DNA of 64,000 nucleotides, taken from NCBI GenBank assembly GCA_021307315.1, contig JAJSPD010000014.1, forward strand, positions 372,001-436,000, written 5' to 3'. The stretch is from Bisporella sp. PMI_857. Its lineage: Eukaryota > Ascomycota > Leotiomycetes > Helotiales > Helotiaceae. This document shows positions 1 to 9,608 of the stretch, piece after piece (within the stretch, counting starts at the first letter, position 1; every line of letters starts with the position of its first letter). The notes below the pieces were generated by a model. That model was not told where the DNA came from. It did not search any database and was given only the letters and a program-made list of their open reading frames with translations. Made by a program: the position numbers and the translations under genes.

Positions 1-950
1 TTCAAGGACGCATGGGGGGTCTTCGCAGTGACGGATTTTTACGATACGGTAATTCCACCCAGTGAACACTAGTAATCATCTAATGAATCATGACTCAAGG
101 CGGTTCTAGAAGATCCTATGAGTGAAGAAAAGCAAGGAGAAAACATCGTACGCGCGGCTGTCGAAGCCGGAGTCCAGTGCTTCTTATGGAGCACTTTGCC
201 AAGCTCACATGAGATATCTGGTGGTAAATTCGTAACTCGGCTTTATGAAGGCAAGTCGCAGGAGGGCAATTGGCCATAAAAATTAATCTTGAAATTACGG
301 CTAACTCGATGCTATAGGGAAATATTCAGTGGATGCCATGTTACGCAACGCTGGTGTTCCAGGAGCTTTCGTTCGCACAGGCAATTTCTACGAAAATATG
401 ATCCTTCGTAAATATGCTGCGTATGATAAAGACGCTGATGTCATCACGATGAAGCGCCCAATTATCACTGCCGATGCTGAGAGTATGTCACGTATCATTA
501 TGGCAGCCGTTAATCACTAATACTTTCAGTCACCACTCTCTATGTCGAAAAGGATCTTGCGGCAGTATGTAAAGCTATATATGACCAGTGGGACAGCAAA
601 AGGGCTATTCTTGACGGCGGTTACTTTCTTGCGAGCGGAGCGCGTGAAACACAAGGACAGATCAACCAGGTCCTAGAAAGAGGTACGTAGATGCCTGCTT
701 AATTCTTGAGCTTACTCTCTCTAATATTTGTGTTACAGTGTCAGGTAAGAAAGTCGTATTCTCAACTAAACCAACAACCGGCATTAAAGACCGCGATATT
801 ATGCTCCAACTTTACAATGCAGTTGGAATGTATCCAGGGGTACAGGTCCCAACTCGGGAAGTCTTGGAGCTAGGTGTCAAACTTCATACGGCAGAGGATT
901 ATATCCGCGAAAGGCTGCTGCCGCATCTCGGTCTTGAAGCGGTTAATTAG
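1..950 (+). CDS. NmrA-like family NAD(P)-binding protein (5' end outside window)
   Basis: Partial gene. Exons read as 1-48, 100-250, 318-482, 530-682 and 739-950; all phases agree and the frame ends at a TAG. The visible protein starts inside the Rossmann fold (KDAWGVFAVTDFYDT), continues with WSTLPSSHEISGGKFVTRLY and VRTGNFYENM, and ends in the helical C-terminal half typical of NmrA/HSCARG-type proteins. These proteins bind NAD(P) but usually lack the dehydrogenase catalytic tetrad and act as redox-sensing regulators or quinone reductase-like enzymes. The second visible intron (251-317) must use a GC donor (AG|GCAAGT); the other three are GT-AG. The stop-like triplets between exons explain why the gene looks fragmented. 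It is followed on the same strand by a DUF3500 gene. The family call is firm; substrate and role are unknown. Confidence 0.85.
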
Positions 951-1747
951 TCATAATTTCTGACAGTTCCTATATCTAGAATTTCGTGAGAGAATTTAGT
1001 GTGGAAATATACATGAAAGTAACTCTGCATGCGCTCCAACACTACTCTAGTTTATTGATACATGCCTTTTTGATATTGTCACCAAGAGAGATCAAAGTCT
1101 GCTTCTTCGAAAGCCCAATACTATATTAATAAAGGTGTAAATTGGCAATCCATTATTTATTTAAAGCACTTTCAAATATACTGGAATGGAACTCGCCATC
1201 CTCTGCTATTCCACGCAGAGACCAAGAATCGGCCAATTTTCTACACTTTTATCCTTGCGATAGTCTTAGGAGTAAGGCACCATTGTGTGACGAATTTAGA
1301 CCCGAAAAGCACATAAAACAGTGTAGGGAGATGTCAAGCCTTGTCGAATTGCATACACAGTCAGGGTCGATGTAAATCCTATGTGGTTTGTGGCCTTGGG
1401 GATAGAAGCCCCACAGCCACTAGAATTTGGTAGTGGGGCCATGGGATGTCGTCTCCATTACATTGCCATCCCCAATCCCCGCCCCCCACAACTACTAGAC
1501 CATGACCCTGTTCCATGTAAAGCTTTAGTCTTGCGTCAATACTGGCTAAGTGTAGAATGACACAGAATCCAGCTTTCCATGGTGGGTAATAATACAGCTG
1601 CCACCTTTTAGTTTGAGAATTTCGATACTATACACATACTGTACACATTACTTGGTGATTCTTACCTTCGACAATATATCGTGTTTCAGAATTTCTTCGA
1701 ACTTCAGCTTTTCAATCATTTCAATCACTGAGTATTCTTTAGCGGCA
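951..1747. other. Intergenic region upstream of the DUF3500 gene
   Basis: No convincing gene. An open frame at 1142-1375 has no family features. The 1400-1490 part is rich in G and C runs and carries three CreA-type elements, listed separately. The 1613-1747 stretch is in frame with the next gene but starts only at TTG and encodes hydrophobic low-complexity sequence, so it is read as 5' leader. Confidence 0.6.
1409..1490. promoter_or_regulatory. Cluster of CreA-type GTGGGG/CCCCAC sites
   Basis: CCCCACA at 1409-1415, GTGGGG at 1433-1438 (inverted relative to the first) and CCCCACA at 1484-1490, about 260-340 bp before the DUF3500 start codon. GTGGGG fits the known CreA/Mig1 consensus SYGGRG, and CreA often acts at paired sites. 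Function is inferred from sequence only. Confidence 0.4.
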
Positions 1748-3037
1748 ATGCAAGACACAGGTCATAAAAATGGATTAGAACATCGGAAATTGGGCTTCCG
1801 AGAGTATATCCCGTCACGGGATCTCAAGAGAGGCAAAGAACTTACTGCATCAAATACCTATGAGTGGTGTGACCTTCGTTGTGCCGAACCATTCGTAATT
1901 GGTTGGAAGAAGATCTGGGAAGAACTCTACAGCGAACCGTACAAAGGAATTACTGTAGACGGCACTGTTATTCCAGATCTGTATCCTTTAGCTGATGGGA
2001 CAAGCGATCATAGGGCCCCAGCAGAGGCGATGATGAAAGCGGCCCAGCACGTATTGGAGGTTGCGACGGTAGATGAACGGGAGGCCTTGCATCAACCAGT
2101 GGATGCACCTGAATGGCGGCGCTGGTCAAATCCAGAAATCTACATTTACAGGCTCGGCGTCCGCCTTGAAGAGGTGTCAGAACAGCTGGTAACCGCGATA
2201 CACGAGGTTATTCGTGCAAGTCTATCGCCTGCAGGCTATGTAAAAGCTCGAGGCTGCATGAAAGTGAATCAATTCTTGGGCGAGGTTGTGGATGGCAAGA
2301 GCGTGCTTAACGAGAGGTCCTACAACTTTTCAATTTATGGTACACCCTCAGAGACGATTCCTTGGGGTTGGCAGCTGTACGGCCACCACTTCTGCATGAA
2401 CTGTTTCGTCGTTGGGACACAGATGGTAATATCTCCTGTGTTCATGGGTGCTGAACCGAATATCATCGATGAAGGACCTGACAAAGGCACCGAGCTCTTC
2501 ACCGATCAAGAACGCGTAGCACTCGGCTTGATGCAATCAATGGACAAAGCAAAGGTTGAGCAGGTTCGCATTTACAAACAACTAAGTGGCTCGGAATATC
2601 CGCCTGGAAGATTTCATCGTGCTGATCAGCGACATCTCGGCGGTGCGTTTCAAGACAATCGAGTCATACCATATGAGGGCTTGCGAGTTTTGAATCTTCC
2701 CCAACCTCAGCAAGACATGGTTTATCAGTTGATAGTATTGTCCCTTAACTATCTCCCCAAGGGTGCTTTCGAAACGCGTATGGCTGAGATTTTCTTACAT
2801 TGGAAGGACACTTATTTCTGTTGGATCGGGAGTTTTCAAGATCAGGATGCCTTCTACTACAAAGTACATTCCCCCGTGGTCATGATTGAGTTTGATCATC
2901 ACACTGGTGTCTTTTTGAACAACAAAGTGCCTTTGCCCTTCCACATTCATACTTTGGTTAGGACACCAAACGGTAATGATTATGGGAAGGCGTTACTCAA
3001 ACAATGGCAGCAGAGATCGAATGGCAAGAAACTCTGA
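1748..3037 (+). CDS. DUF3500 family protein
   Basis: Single-exon gene of 429 aa. The first ATG that gives a sensible start is at 1748; the open frame extends 45 codons further up but only to a TTG. The central block WGWQLYGHHFCMNCFVVG, followed by PVFMGAEPN and GTELFTDQERVALGL, is characteristic of the DUF3500 family, which is found in bacteria and fungi. The C-terminal part has conserved His residues (FHRADQRHLGG, FDHHTG), which suggests an enzyme, but no reaction is established for the family. There is no signal peptide or membrane segment. It lies between an NmrA-like gene and an oppositely oriented phenol monooxygenase and may belong to the same pathway; that link is inference. Confidence 0.85.
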   Translation: MQDTGHKNGLEHRKLGFREYIPSRDLKRGKELTASNTYEWCDLRCAEPFVIGWKKIWEELYSEPYKGITVDGTVIPDLYPLADGTSDHRAPAEAMMKAAQHVLEVATVDEREALHQPVDAPEWRRWSNPEIYIYRLGVRLEEVSEQLVTAIHEVIRASLSPAGYVKARGCMKVNQFLGEVVDGKSVLNERSYNFSIYGTPSETIPWGWQLYGHHFCMNCFVVGTQMVISPVFMGAEPNIIDEGPDKGTELFTDQERVALGLMQSMDKAKVEQVRIYKQLSGSEYPPGRFHRADQRHLGGAFQDNRVIPYEGLRVLNLPQPQQDMVYQLIVLSLNYLPKGAFETRMAEIFLHWKDTYFCWIGSFQDQDAFYYKVHSPVVMIEFDHHTGVFLNNKVPLPFHIHTLVRTPNGNDYGKALLKQWQQRSNGKKL

Positions 3038-3663
3038 GAAAAAAGCACTGGCAGAGATGAAGCAGTATCATAAACATTCCAATAATTCGAATTGTACAGT
3101 TCACATAACTCACTGATTTCCGTTTTACAGTCAACCAAAATATTGGACATGACATCCATTGCCTTCTTATTCTGTTCTGAAAACCGAGTTCGCAGATAAG
3201 TACTTTTCCACATGTCTAATGCTATCATCTGGCCCCCTTTAGAGCGGCAATCCTTACTCTCTTTGGTGGGTCTGATATTGTATTTGGAACCTCAAGGTCG
3301 TCAAATTCTCTGAATTTCTTCCATGGGTTACACCATCTCTCCAGAAATATACGCAATAAAGGACTGACACAGCTTAAACAGTATGTTAGATTTTCGATAC
3401 GTAATCATTATTGTTTTGGTTTATGTGTTCAAACATGGATCAACAATTTCGTTCCTATATAGCTCGAGAAACCTTGTGATAGTTTACATGTCCTTTCCAA
3501 TCACTTTTAGCAGTATTCCTCAGGGGCAGTATTGGATAACAAAGTTTTATGCCCAAATCTTCACAATTCGAGGGTCAATCGAGCTTTCCTTTCATGTCCC
3601 TCATTCACTATTTACATTTCGTCAATGCTGATGTTGAAAATCCACCATAGGATCAGAGTTCCA
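3038..3663. other. Intergenic region between convergent genes, with a decayed coding relic
   Basis: This is the shared 3' side of the DUF3500 and monooxygenase genes. No intact gene is present. The minus strand at about 3100-3375 reads like degraded protein-coding sequence (separate entry). Confidence 0.5.
3100..3375 (-). pseudogene. Unidentified gene remnant with a frameshift
   Basis: On the minus strand a protein-like segment (IFLERWCNPWKKFREFDD, then VPNTISDPPKRVRIAALKG) runs from about 3375 to 3228 and continues in another frame as MIALDMWKSTYLRTRFSEQ down to about 3110. Joining the two needs a one-base change near 3228. The Trp, Cys and charged-residue pattern looks coding, but no family was recognised and no start or splice structure is visible. 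It may be the tail of a lost gene that ended next to the DUF3500 gene. Confidence 0.3.
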
Positions 3664-5472
3664 TTACAAAAGGCCCTTCAACGACTTGCGAGCAAGAATT
3701 TGACTTAATGCTGAACGTAATGCTTGGACAGAATCTGTAGGGCGGCTTATACATCGCCAAGCAACGTAACGGTCAGGCCGAACCAAAAGGGCACCGCTAT
3801 CCTTGATCTCACGTACAGCACTCCACTGGCCTAAAACGTCATCGTAAGTGCAATGGTACCCAACGGCATAGACACCGAGGTCAATTCCAAGCTCTTGGTT
3901 GATTTGTACAGCAGCATCAACCCAGTGACTGCCACCAATGCCGACCAAAAGGCCAAATTTGCCATGCGGAATAATATCTAAGGTCGAGATTTGACGACGC
4001 TCATGCTCTATATATGCATGGGGCAGATAACCTCCTGGATGTGTTGTTGGCTCATAATAGAGCACTGAGTCACGTTTGAGATCGGGGAACGGTGTTCCGT
4101 CATTGATTATAGAACATGAATCCTTATAACGCTGGCCTAACTGCATGCCGAGTGCGTTTGAGCGCTTGTTTTGCAGACGAACTATTTCTTCAAATTGAGC
4201 ACGGCGATCTTCTGCTTCTGGGCTATCAGAAAAAAGGTTGTTTAGTGAAGCCAATCCTTCCTCTAATGACTGGCCCCTCCTGAAACCCAAGGTTTCTGGG
4301 ATCTTTGCCATGTTGTAGAGTGTCTCTATGGCATGCTCTACGACCTGCTTGCCCACTGGTTGGCGCTCTTGACCGTAACTCTGTAGTAGGCCTTCACCAG
4401 CCAGCCCATTGAGGACAAGTCCCAATTTCCAGGCTAAGTTGTAGGCATCTTGCACGCAGGTATTACTACCAAGTCCGCTAGCCGGAGGATGTCTATGTGC
4501 GGCGTCCCCTGCCAGGAATATGCTGCCATGTTGATATGACGTCGCCACAACATTGTTGACCTGCCACTTGCTCGCATCCTTCACCACTATCGGTAGCTCT
4601 TCTGGGAGACCTAGGACCTTGCGGGCATGTTTGATCAAAGCTTCATTTGATGTGTCTGGTTCTCCTTCGACTGAATCGTACTGCCGATTGAGTATCCACT
4701 CACTGAATGGTTTTATAACTACACACGTCCCTGAACCAACCCAGTAAGCATTCCCTGGTTGAAGCATCAAGTAAATTGAAGCAGGGCGATGGGCAGTGTA
4801 TTGTTTCAAATCCATATCCAGCCATATGCTGAGCATATTGATAAGTTTTGCTTCCCCTTGAAACTCGAAGTTTAGCTGCTCTGCCACTAGAGAATTTCCA
4901 CCATCAGCAGCAACCGCATAGCGAGCTCGCACAACATACTCTTCCTGAGTATTCCTCTCACGAACCCTAGCAAGAACTCCGTTTGAAGTCTGCTCAATCT
5001 GCAATAATTCGTTGTTGAAGCGGATGTCTGCCTTTTTATCGAGTGCGCGATCTAGGAGAACTCGTTCCAGGATATGTTGTGGGATATGCACCATCTTAGA
5101 CGGACTAGCTTTCGCAAAATCTGACAGCTGATCAGGGCCCGCTCCGTAGCAACTGTAACGAGCGATCTCCATTCCTGTGAGGCTCGTAGCCATGACGCCG
5201 TTACCTAGATCCGTCAAAGGTGTTGCAGCCGCGAGCACAAGATCCTCAATCCCCATGTCCCGAAAAATCTCCATGGTCCGTTGGTTCGTAATATGCGCCC
5301 GTGGCGTCGGTGCTGTCCCGGGGTGCTTTGCAATTGTAAGTGTTTTCACTCCCAGCTCCTTCAGTAGAATGGCCATCGTCAAACCAGTGACGCCGGCTCC
5401 CACAACGAGAACATCGGTTTCGATGGTATGCGTTAGACTTGGAGCCGAAACTGACTCGCCACTGGATCTCAT
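3664..5472 (-). CDS. FAD-dependent phenol monooxygenase (TfdB/PheA type)
   Basis: Intronless gene of 602 aa, the usual length for the family. An N-terminal Rossmann motif VVGAGVTGLT (about residues 23-32) binds FAD; the block PTPRAHITNQRTMEIFRDMG is very close to that of 2,4-dichlorophenol 6-monooxygenase (TfdB) and related phenol hydroxylases. The second FAD motif GDAAHRHPPASGLGSNTCVQ is intact. The C-terminal third is the thioredoxin-like domain of phenol 2-monooxygenases. Known members hydroxylate a phenolic ring using NAD(P)H and O2. No signal peptide, so cytosolic. The promoter side (5473-5840) carries two CCCCAC elements. The neighbouring CoA-transferase and CMD-like genes suggest a breakdown route for an aromatic compound; the substrate cannot be told from sequence. 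Confidence 0.9.
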   Translation of the reverse strand: MRSSGESVSAPSLTHTIETDVLVVGAGVTGLTMAILLKELGVKTLTIAKHPGTAPTPRAHITNQRTMEIFRDMGIEDLVLAAATPLTDLGNGVMATSLTGMEIARYSCYGAGPDQLSDFAKASPSKMVHIPQHILERVLLDRALDKKADIRFNNELLQIEQTSNGVLARVRERNTQEEYVVRARYAVAADGGNSLVAEQLNFEFQGEAKLINMLSIWLDMDLKQYTAHRPASIYLMLQPGNAYWVGSGTCVVIKPFSEWILNRQYDSVEGEPDTSNEALIKHARKVLGLPEELPIVVKDASKWQVNNVVATSYQHGSIFLAGDAAHRHPPASGLGSNTCVQDAYNLAWKLGLVLNGLAGEGLLQSYGQERQPVGKQVVEHAIETLYNMAKIPETLGFRRGQSLEEGLASLNNLFSDSPEAEDRRAQFEEIVRLQNKRSNALGMQLGQRYKDSCSIINDGTPFPDLKRDSVLYYEPTTHPGGYLPHAYIEHERRQISTLDIIPHGKFGLLVGIGGSHWVDAAVQINQELGIDLGVYAVGYHCTYDDVLGQWSAVREIKDSGALLVRPDRYVAWRCISRPTDSVQALRSALSQILARKSLKGLL

Positions 5473-6084
5473 TCAGCTATGCTCAGCTCTAACCCCAAAA
5501 ATTTTCATACTTTACCTGTGACTGAGAATATTGTCTATCAGAAACCATTTTTCTCAAAGATACTAAGAAACACGAATATGGTAAGTGGATTGGTAGGCGG
5601 GCTTAAGAGTTGAGTCTCTACTTTAAGATAGATCATAGGACAAATATGCAAGATAATTATTAATTCTTGGTTACAAAGGGAAGAATACGTTGTTTCATCA
5701 TTATGTTTTATATCAAATATATAGAATCGAGAATCAACATAAAGTCCAAAAAAAAGCATTAAGCTTGGTAGTACTAGTTGGACAGTTCCGCCGTGTGGTG
5801 GTGCCGGCCAATGAGATCGCGACCCCACGATTCCCCACACTTGTTTTCCTCAATTTCCCACCTTTCTCCATGTTTGTATTTTTTATGGAGAACTGTGGCT
5901 TTGGTCACTCATTTGAATCGAATAATGACGGTGAGGCTAGAGATATAAGTGGGAGATGCATAGGTTCTAATGCCATGAGAAATGGATTATCGGAAGCTGC
6001 TTGGTCGAGGCTTGCATGTTTTGGAAGACAATTCTATGTATCAGGTTCTAAGGAATAGAATGCTTATTGCTTCGAGTCTCTATC
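5473..6084. other. Intergenic: monooxygenase promoter and CoA-transferase 3' flank
   Basis: AT-rich with no supported gene; the overlapping open frames at 5690-6058 show no family features. It contains the CreA-type pair at 5823-5839. Confidence 0.6.
5823..5839. promoter_or_regulatory. Paired CCCCAC (CreA-type) sites upstream of the phenol monooxygenase
   Basis: CCCCACG at 5823-5829 and CCCCACA at 5833-5839 form a direct repeat with a 10-bp period, about 350 bp before the monooxygenase start. They fit the complement of CreA consensus SYGGRG. Confidence 0.4.
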
Positions 6085-7684
6085 CTAAGCTACAATACCT
6101 TTGTGTCTCAAGGCCTCAATACCCTGACTCTCTATTCCAACTAACTGCTGCAATATCTCATTTGTGTGTTGACCTAGAGTCGGCGGGGCGCTCCTAATAC
6201 CAGGCTCCGACTCGGAGAACTTGATCGGTGTATTCAGGAGCTTTAATGGCCCACAAGTCTCATGCTCGATTTCTACGACCATTTTGCGAGCCAGCACTAA
6301 CAGCGAGCTGTTAATTAAGCCTAAGACATCAAGGTGCTATTTCGCTTACCATGTTCGTGATTCAGTGTAGTGAAGATATCATTGATCGCCGCATATGCCA
6401 TTCCGCTGCCATCAAATATCTCCAACCACTCTTGGGTGGTTTTCGTTTGCGTGATTTCTTCAAGAAGCTGCTCCAGTTGTTGTCGATTTTGAACCCGAGC
6501 GCTGTTTGTATGATAAAGAGGATCAATTTTCCATTCTGGCTTGCCCAACAAATCACATAGAATTTGAAACTGACGATCGTTCCCTCCCCCAATCATTATA
6601 TCACCATCACTAGTCTGGAATCCACGATATGGCACGATTGACGCTTTTTAGATCAGCCAGCGTCAGTTTATGTTACTAGAAGAACTTACGATGCGCTGTA
6701 CCCCACCTCCCTGAATCCTTTTCACCGCTGATTAATACTGAGCTTGCTATATTGGCTAGTGTCGCAACTTGGCAGTCGCTGAGGGCAACGTCAATATGCT
6801 GTCCTTCTTTGGTAGATGATCTGGCCAGCAAAGCGGCCATAATAGAGTTTGATGCATATAAGCCGGTGGTTAGATCTGTGACCGCGACTCCAACTTTAAC
6901 CGGAGGGCCATCACGCATTCCAGTTATGTGCATCAAGCCCATCTCAGCCTCAACCATAACGTCGTAGCCTGCCCTTTTCCGATATGGGCCGGTCTGCCCA
7001 TATCCTGTGATGCTCGTGTAAATTAAGCCCGGATTTATGGCTTTCAGAGTCGCGTAGTCCATTCCATACTTCTTGAGCGTGCCTGGAATGAAGTTTTCAA
7101 CGAATACATCACTCTTGCGAACCAAATCATGTAATATCTTCACTCCTTCGGCATTCTGAAAGGACAACCCAATAGACTTCTTGTTTCGATTTACCTGCCA
7201 GATTTGTTATCTATAATGCCTAATCAAATACTAAGGGGTAAAAGATCATACAGCCAAAAAATATGCACTTTCACCAGGCCCGTGTTTAGTCCCAGTCTTG
7301 TACGGAGCATATGGAGGACCCCACGCTCTGGTATCATCACCTCTTTGGGGATGTTCAACTTTAATGATTTCTGCCCTGTTGTGTGTCACTCTCAGTTCAA
7401 AGACAAGGGAAGGATGGTTTGAAGCTGGATGGCTAATGTATTCAAGCTTACCCCAAATCAGCCAGGATTTGTGTACAGTACGGCTTCGAAATCAACTTCA
7501 GTCATTCTTTCAATTCTATCTGTTGACTTACCCCGGCAAGAACACGAGTGAGGTCTAATATCCTGATGCCAGCCAGAGGAAGCCTCGTTGAAGTCGATAG
7601 TTGTCGGTGATGAGGATATACTTGCAAATCTCGAATAGCCACGAAAGCTTTGCCGCAAGAATATAACGATCTAGTGGCCACCAT
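6085..7684 (-). CDS. Class III CoA-transferase (CaiB/BaiF; SUGCT-like), probably mitochondrial
   Basis: Six exons on the minus strand: 7684-7532, 7483-7452, 7375-7252, 7194-6690, 6643-6350 and 6296-6085, giving 439 aa with all phases consistent. The N-terminus is rich in Arg, Ser and Lys without acids (MVATRSLYSCGKAFVAIR) and looks like a mitochondrial leader. The family start GIRILDLTRVLAG, PYCTQILADLG and IIKVEHPQRGDDTRAWGPP follows, then NRNKKSIGLSF, the LSDCQVATLANIAS segment, and a PTLGQHT-type C-terminus. Class III transferases move CoA between carboxylic acids; the eukaryotic relative SUGCT uses succinyl-CoA with dicarboxylates such as glutarate. The 32-nt second exon is unusually small but its codons are exactly those conserved in the family. 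A dicarboxylate-type carrier is encoded nearby, which fits a dicarboxylate substrate (inference). Confidence 0.9.
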
Positions 7685-8245
7685 AGTAATCACAGGCGTG
7701 GTTGCTCGTTAGTACGATGGCGGAAAATTAAAATGAGATTGAATTTTATAAGCAACTTCAGAATTCAAATGATCTGCTAACTCTCAATCCCAAAAAATAC
7801 AGCAGTAATCTGTGCACGCTCCCTACGAAAGGTGTAATATGTCGAAGATGGAGTAGGGGCATCGCCCCCACAGCATACTACTCCAGTAATAACCTAGTTT
7901 TGGAGGTGGGTTACGGGAGTGTGGTTACTTACCACTGATTCGGTGCCAGTGGGTCATGCTAGTAGTTCTGCCGTACATGCGGGGCGAGGGGCTTTAGGGC
8001 CCGCACATGGGTTCTTGAATTTCAAGTCTAATGTAATCTTTATTTGGAAAGCAGATGCTTCTTCACCTCCAAAATATAAATGCCATTTGGAATTTGGGAG
8101 CATACCGGATGGGGCAGCTTATATTTTTTGGGGGTAATAATCAGCCCATAAACACTTACAAATTCTGTGACCAAAAATATTCCCAAAATCAAAATTATAT
8201 GGCACTCTTGGACGTTGTAGACCCGTGTTCTTCGGTTCTACATTT
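7685..8245. other. Intergenic between CoA-transferase and CMD-like genes
   Basis: No gene seen. The 7850-8010 part is rich in G runs and short GGGGC/GCCCC inverted repeats and includes a CreA-type site at 7866-7872, about 180 bp before the CoA-transferase start. Confidence 0.6.
7866..7872. promoter_or_regulatory. CCCCACA (CreA-type) site upstream of the CoA-transferase
   Basis: Exact CCCCACA heptamer, the same as in the other promoters of this group; 182 bp from the start codon at 7684. A GGGGC-ATC-GCCCC inverted repeat overlaps it. Confidence 0.35.
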
Positions 8246-9172
8246 TCAGATACAAGCTTTCAGTGCTAACTGAATCTCTAGCGAAAGTGCATCGACATCA
8301 AAGGACGCAATAGGACGGTCGGCCCACTCGCTGATCTTAGAAACAGCTTTCAGTACAGCCTTTACACAAATTACAGAGTTCCCGATGCCAAGGGATGCCT
8401 TAATATGACTCTTTGTCTGCCGCGTTGCCCCCAGAGCCATGATTGCAGTTGCAACTATAAGATGCGATTCCTGAGGTTGGAAAACTTCTTCGTTAGTTTT
8501 CGAGATGAGATATCCCCATGTAACGATCGTTGAGCAGGTATCTGAGAAACCCATTAGTTGTAGTCTGAAACTAGTGGAGCCCCCTACTCACACAGATCGG
8601 AAAAGTAGATCTTCATCAAGTCAAATATTTCTGAGTTGCCAACTCCCTTGTAAATTTGTGCACGAAGCTCCGCTCCCTTTCTTGCATCTTCCTCATCTAC
8701 AGTATGTTTCCGGAGCTTCTTGGTGGAGGCAAATCCATTCCCCTTCCGCTGCACAACACCAATCATCCCATAACAAGCGGGCATACAGTTTGGGAGTCCC
8801 AGGTATGGGAATATTATGGTGATTGCCTCTCGAAGGCGGAGAAACATTTCTTCTGATTTCTCTTCTGTTGAGTCTGTTGTTAAATGGTCAAAGAGTTGCC
8901 CGACGACGTCTGCACGACCGACAGCACAGCATGCAGCAGCCTGCCTTTTGGTATTAGACGACTTGAAAATTGGTTGAGTTAGAGGTATTTTGAGAAATGC
9001 TTACAACGATAGCGTAACTATAATTCTGTAACTCTGGTTGTGATGCGGCCAATTCTGAATTGACTGCTAGAAAGAAATCTTTACTATATGGCTTTGAGCC
9101 CTGCTTCACATTGGTGGAAACATATTTTTTGTCCCATTTGGACATGAATTCATCTTGACTCCAGTCAGTCAT
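8246..9172 (-). CDS. Carboxymuconolactone decarboxylase/AhpD-like protein
   Basis: Three exons, 9172-9005, 8940-8592 and 8541-8246, giving 270 aa. The ATG at 9172 begins MTDWSQDEFMSKWDKKY. The middle exon encodes EEMFLRLREAITIIFPYLG with LPNCMPACYG, and the last encodes the core helices around QESHLIVATAIMALGA and RQTKSHIKASLG, which match the CMD/AhpD fold where the His sits in the conserved SHI segment. Family members include gamma-carboxymuconolactone decarboxylase and AhpD-type peroxidase partners; many fungal paralogues are uncharacterised. No signal peptide. It is divergent from the mitochondrial carrier gene and shares its promoter region. The fold is likely; the reaction is not known. 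Confidence 0.8.
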
Positions 9173-9608
9173 TTTTAAACTCTTTTATTCCAGGATTGGT
9201 TTGTCTTCTCAATTGAATCAAATTGAATAGTTAGAATATTTCAAATGATGCATGAGCACATGGCGGGCAATAGACAATACAGCGTGGGGCACTAGTGGTA
9301 CAGAAACTCTATAAAAAAAAAGTCCTTGTCCCGCATTGTGGGGCACCCAAGGATTCTAAAGACAGAAGAACAGTGGGGTCCAGACATCGGCATCTCCAGA
9401 CCTTACCAAACAACACTTATAATGGAAGTGTTGTTGGAAAGTATGGAGTTTGGGGAGATAAAGACCCTTCAGAACTAAATCGTCATTTCGTGAGGTTGAC
9501 TTTGTCAAGATATTTGATTTTTATAAGTTTTTATTTCGTTGATAGCCTTATGCCATTCCGATTATGGTCTTAGTGCATGTCCACTAATACCAAGATTCCC
9601 CCCTCTCA
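9173..9608. other. Divergent promoter region between CMD-like and carrier genes
   Basis: 436 bp between two start codons, with no gene. A TATA-like CTATAAAAAAAA lies near 9309, and three GTGGGG elements are listed separately. The open frame at 9295-9573 has no family features. Confidence 0.6.
9283..9378. promoter_or_regulatory. Three GTGGGG (CreA-type) sites in the divergent promoter
   Basis: CGTGGGG at 9283-9289, TGTGGGG at 9337-9343 (exact reverse of the CCCCACA in the other promoters) and AGTGGGG at 9372-9378, all in the same orientation. They could serve both the CMD-like gene and the carrier. Assignment to CreA rests on the consensus alone. Confidence 0.4.

Noticed and set aside
1142..1375. 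77-codon open frame upstream of the DUF3500 gene
   Set aside because: Starts with TTG, has no domain or splice context, and lies in promoter-like sequence.
1613..1747. In-frame upstream extension of the DUF3500 protein
   Set aside because: Begins only at TTG and encodes Ile/Phe/Ser-rich leader-like sequence; the ATG at 1748 fits better.
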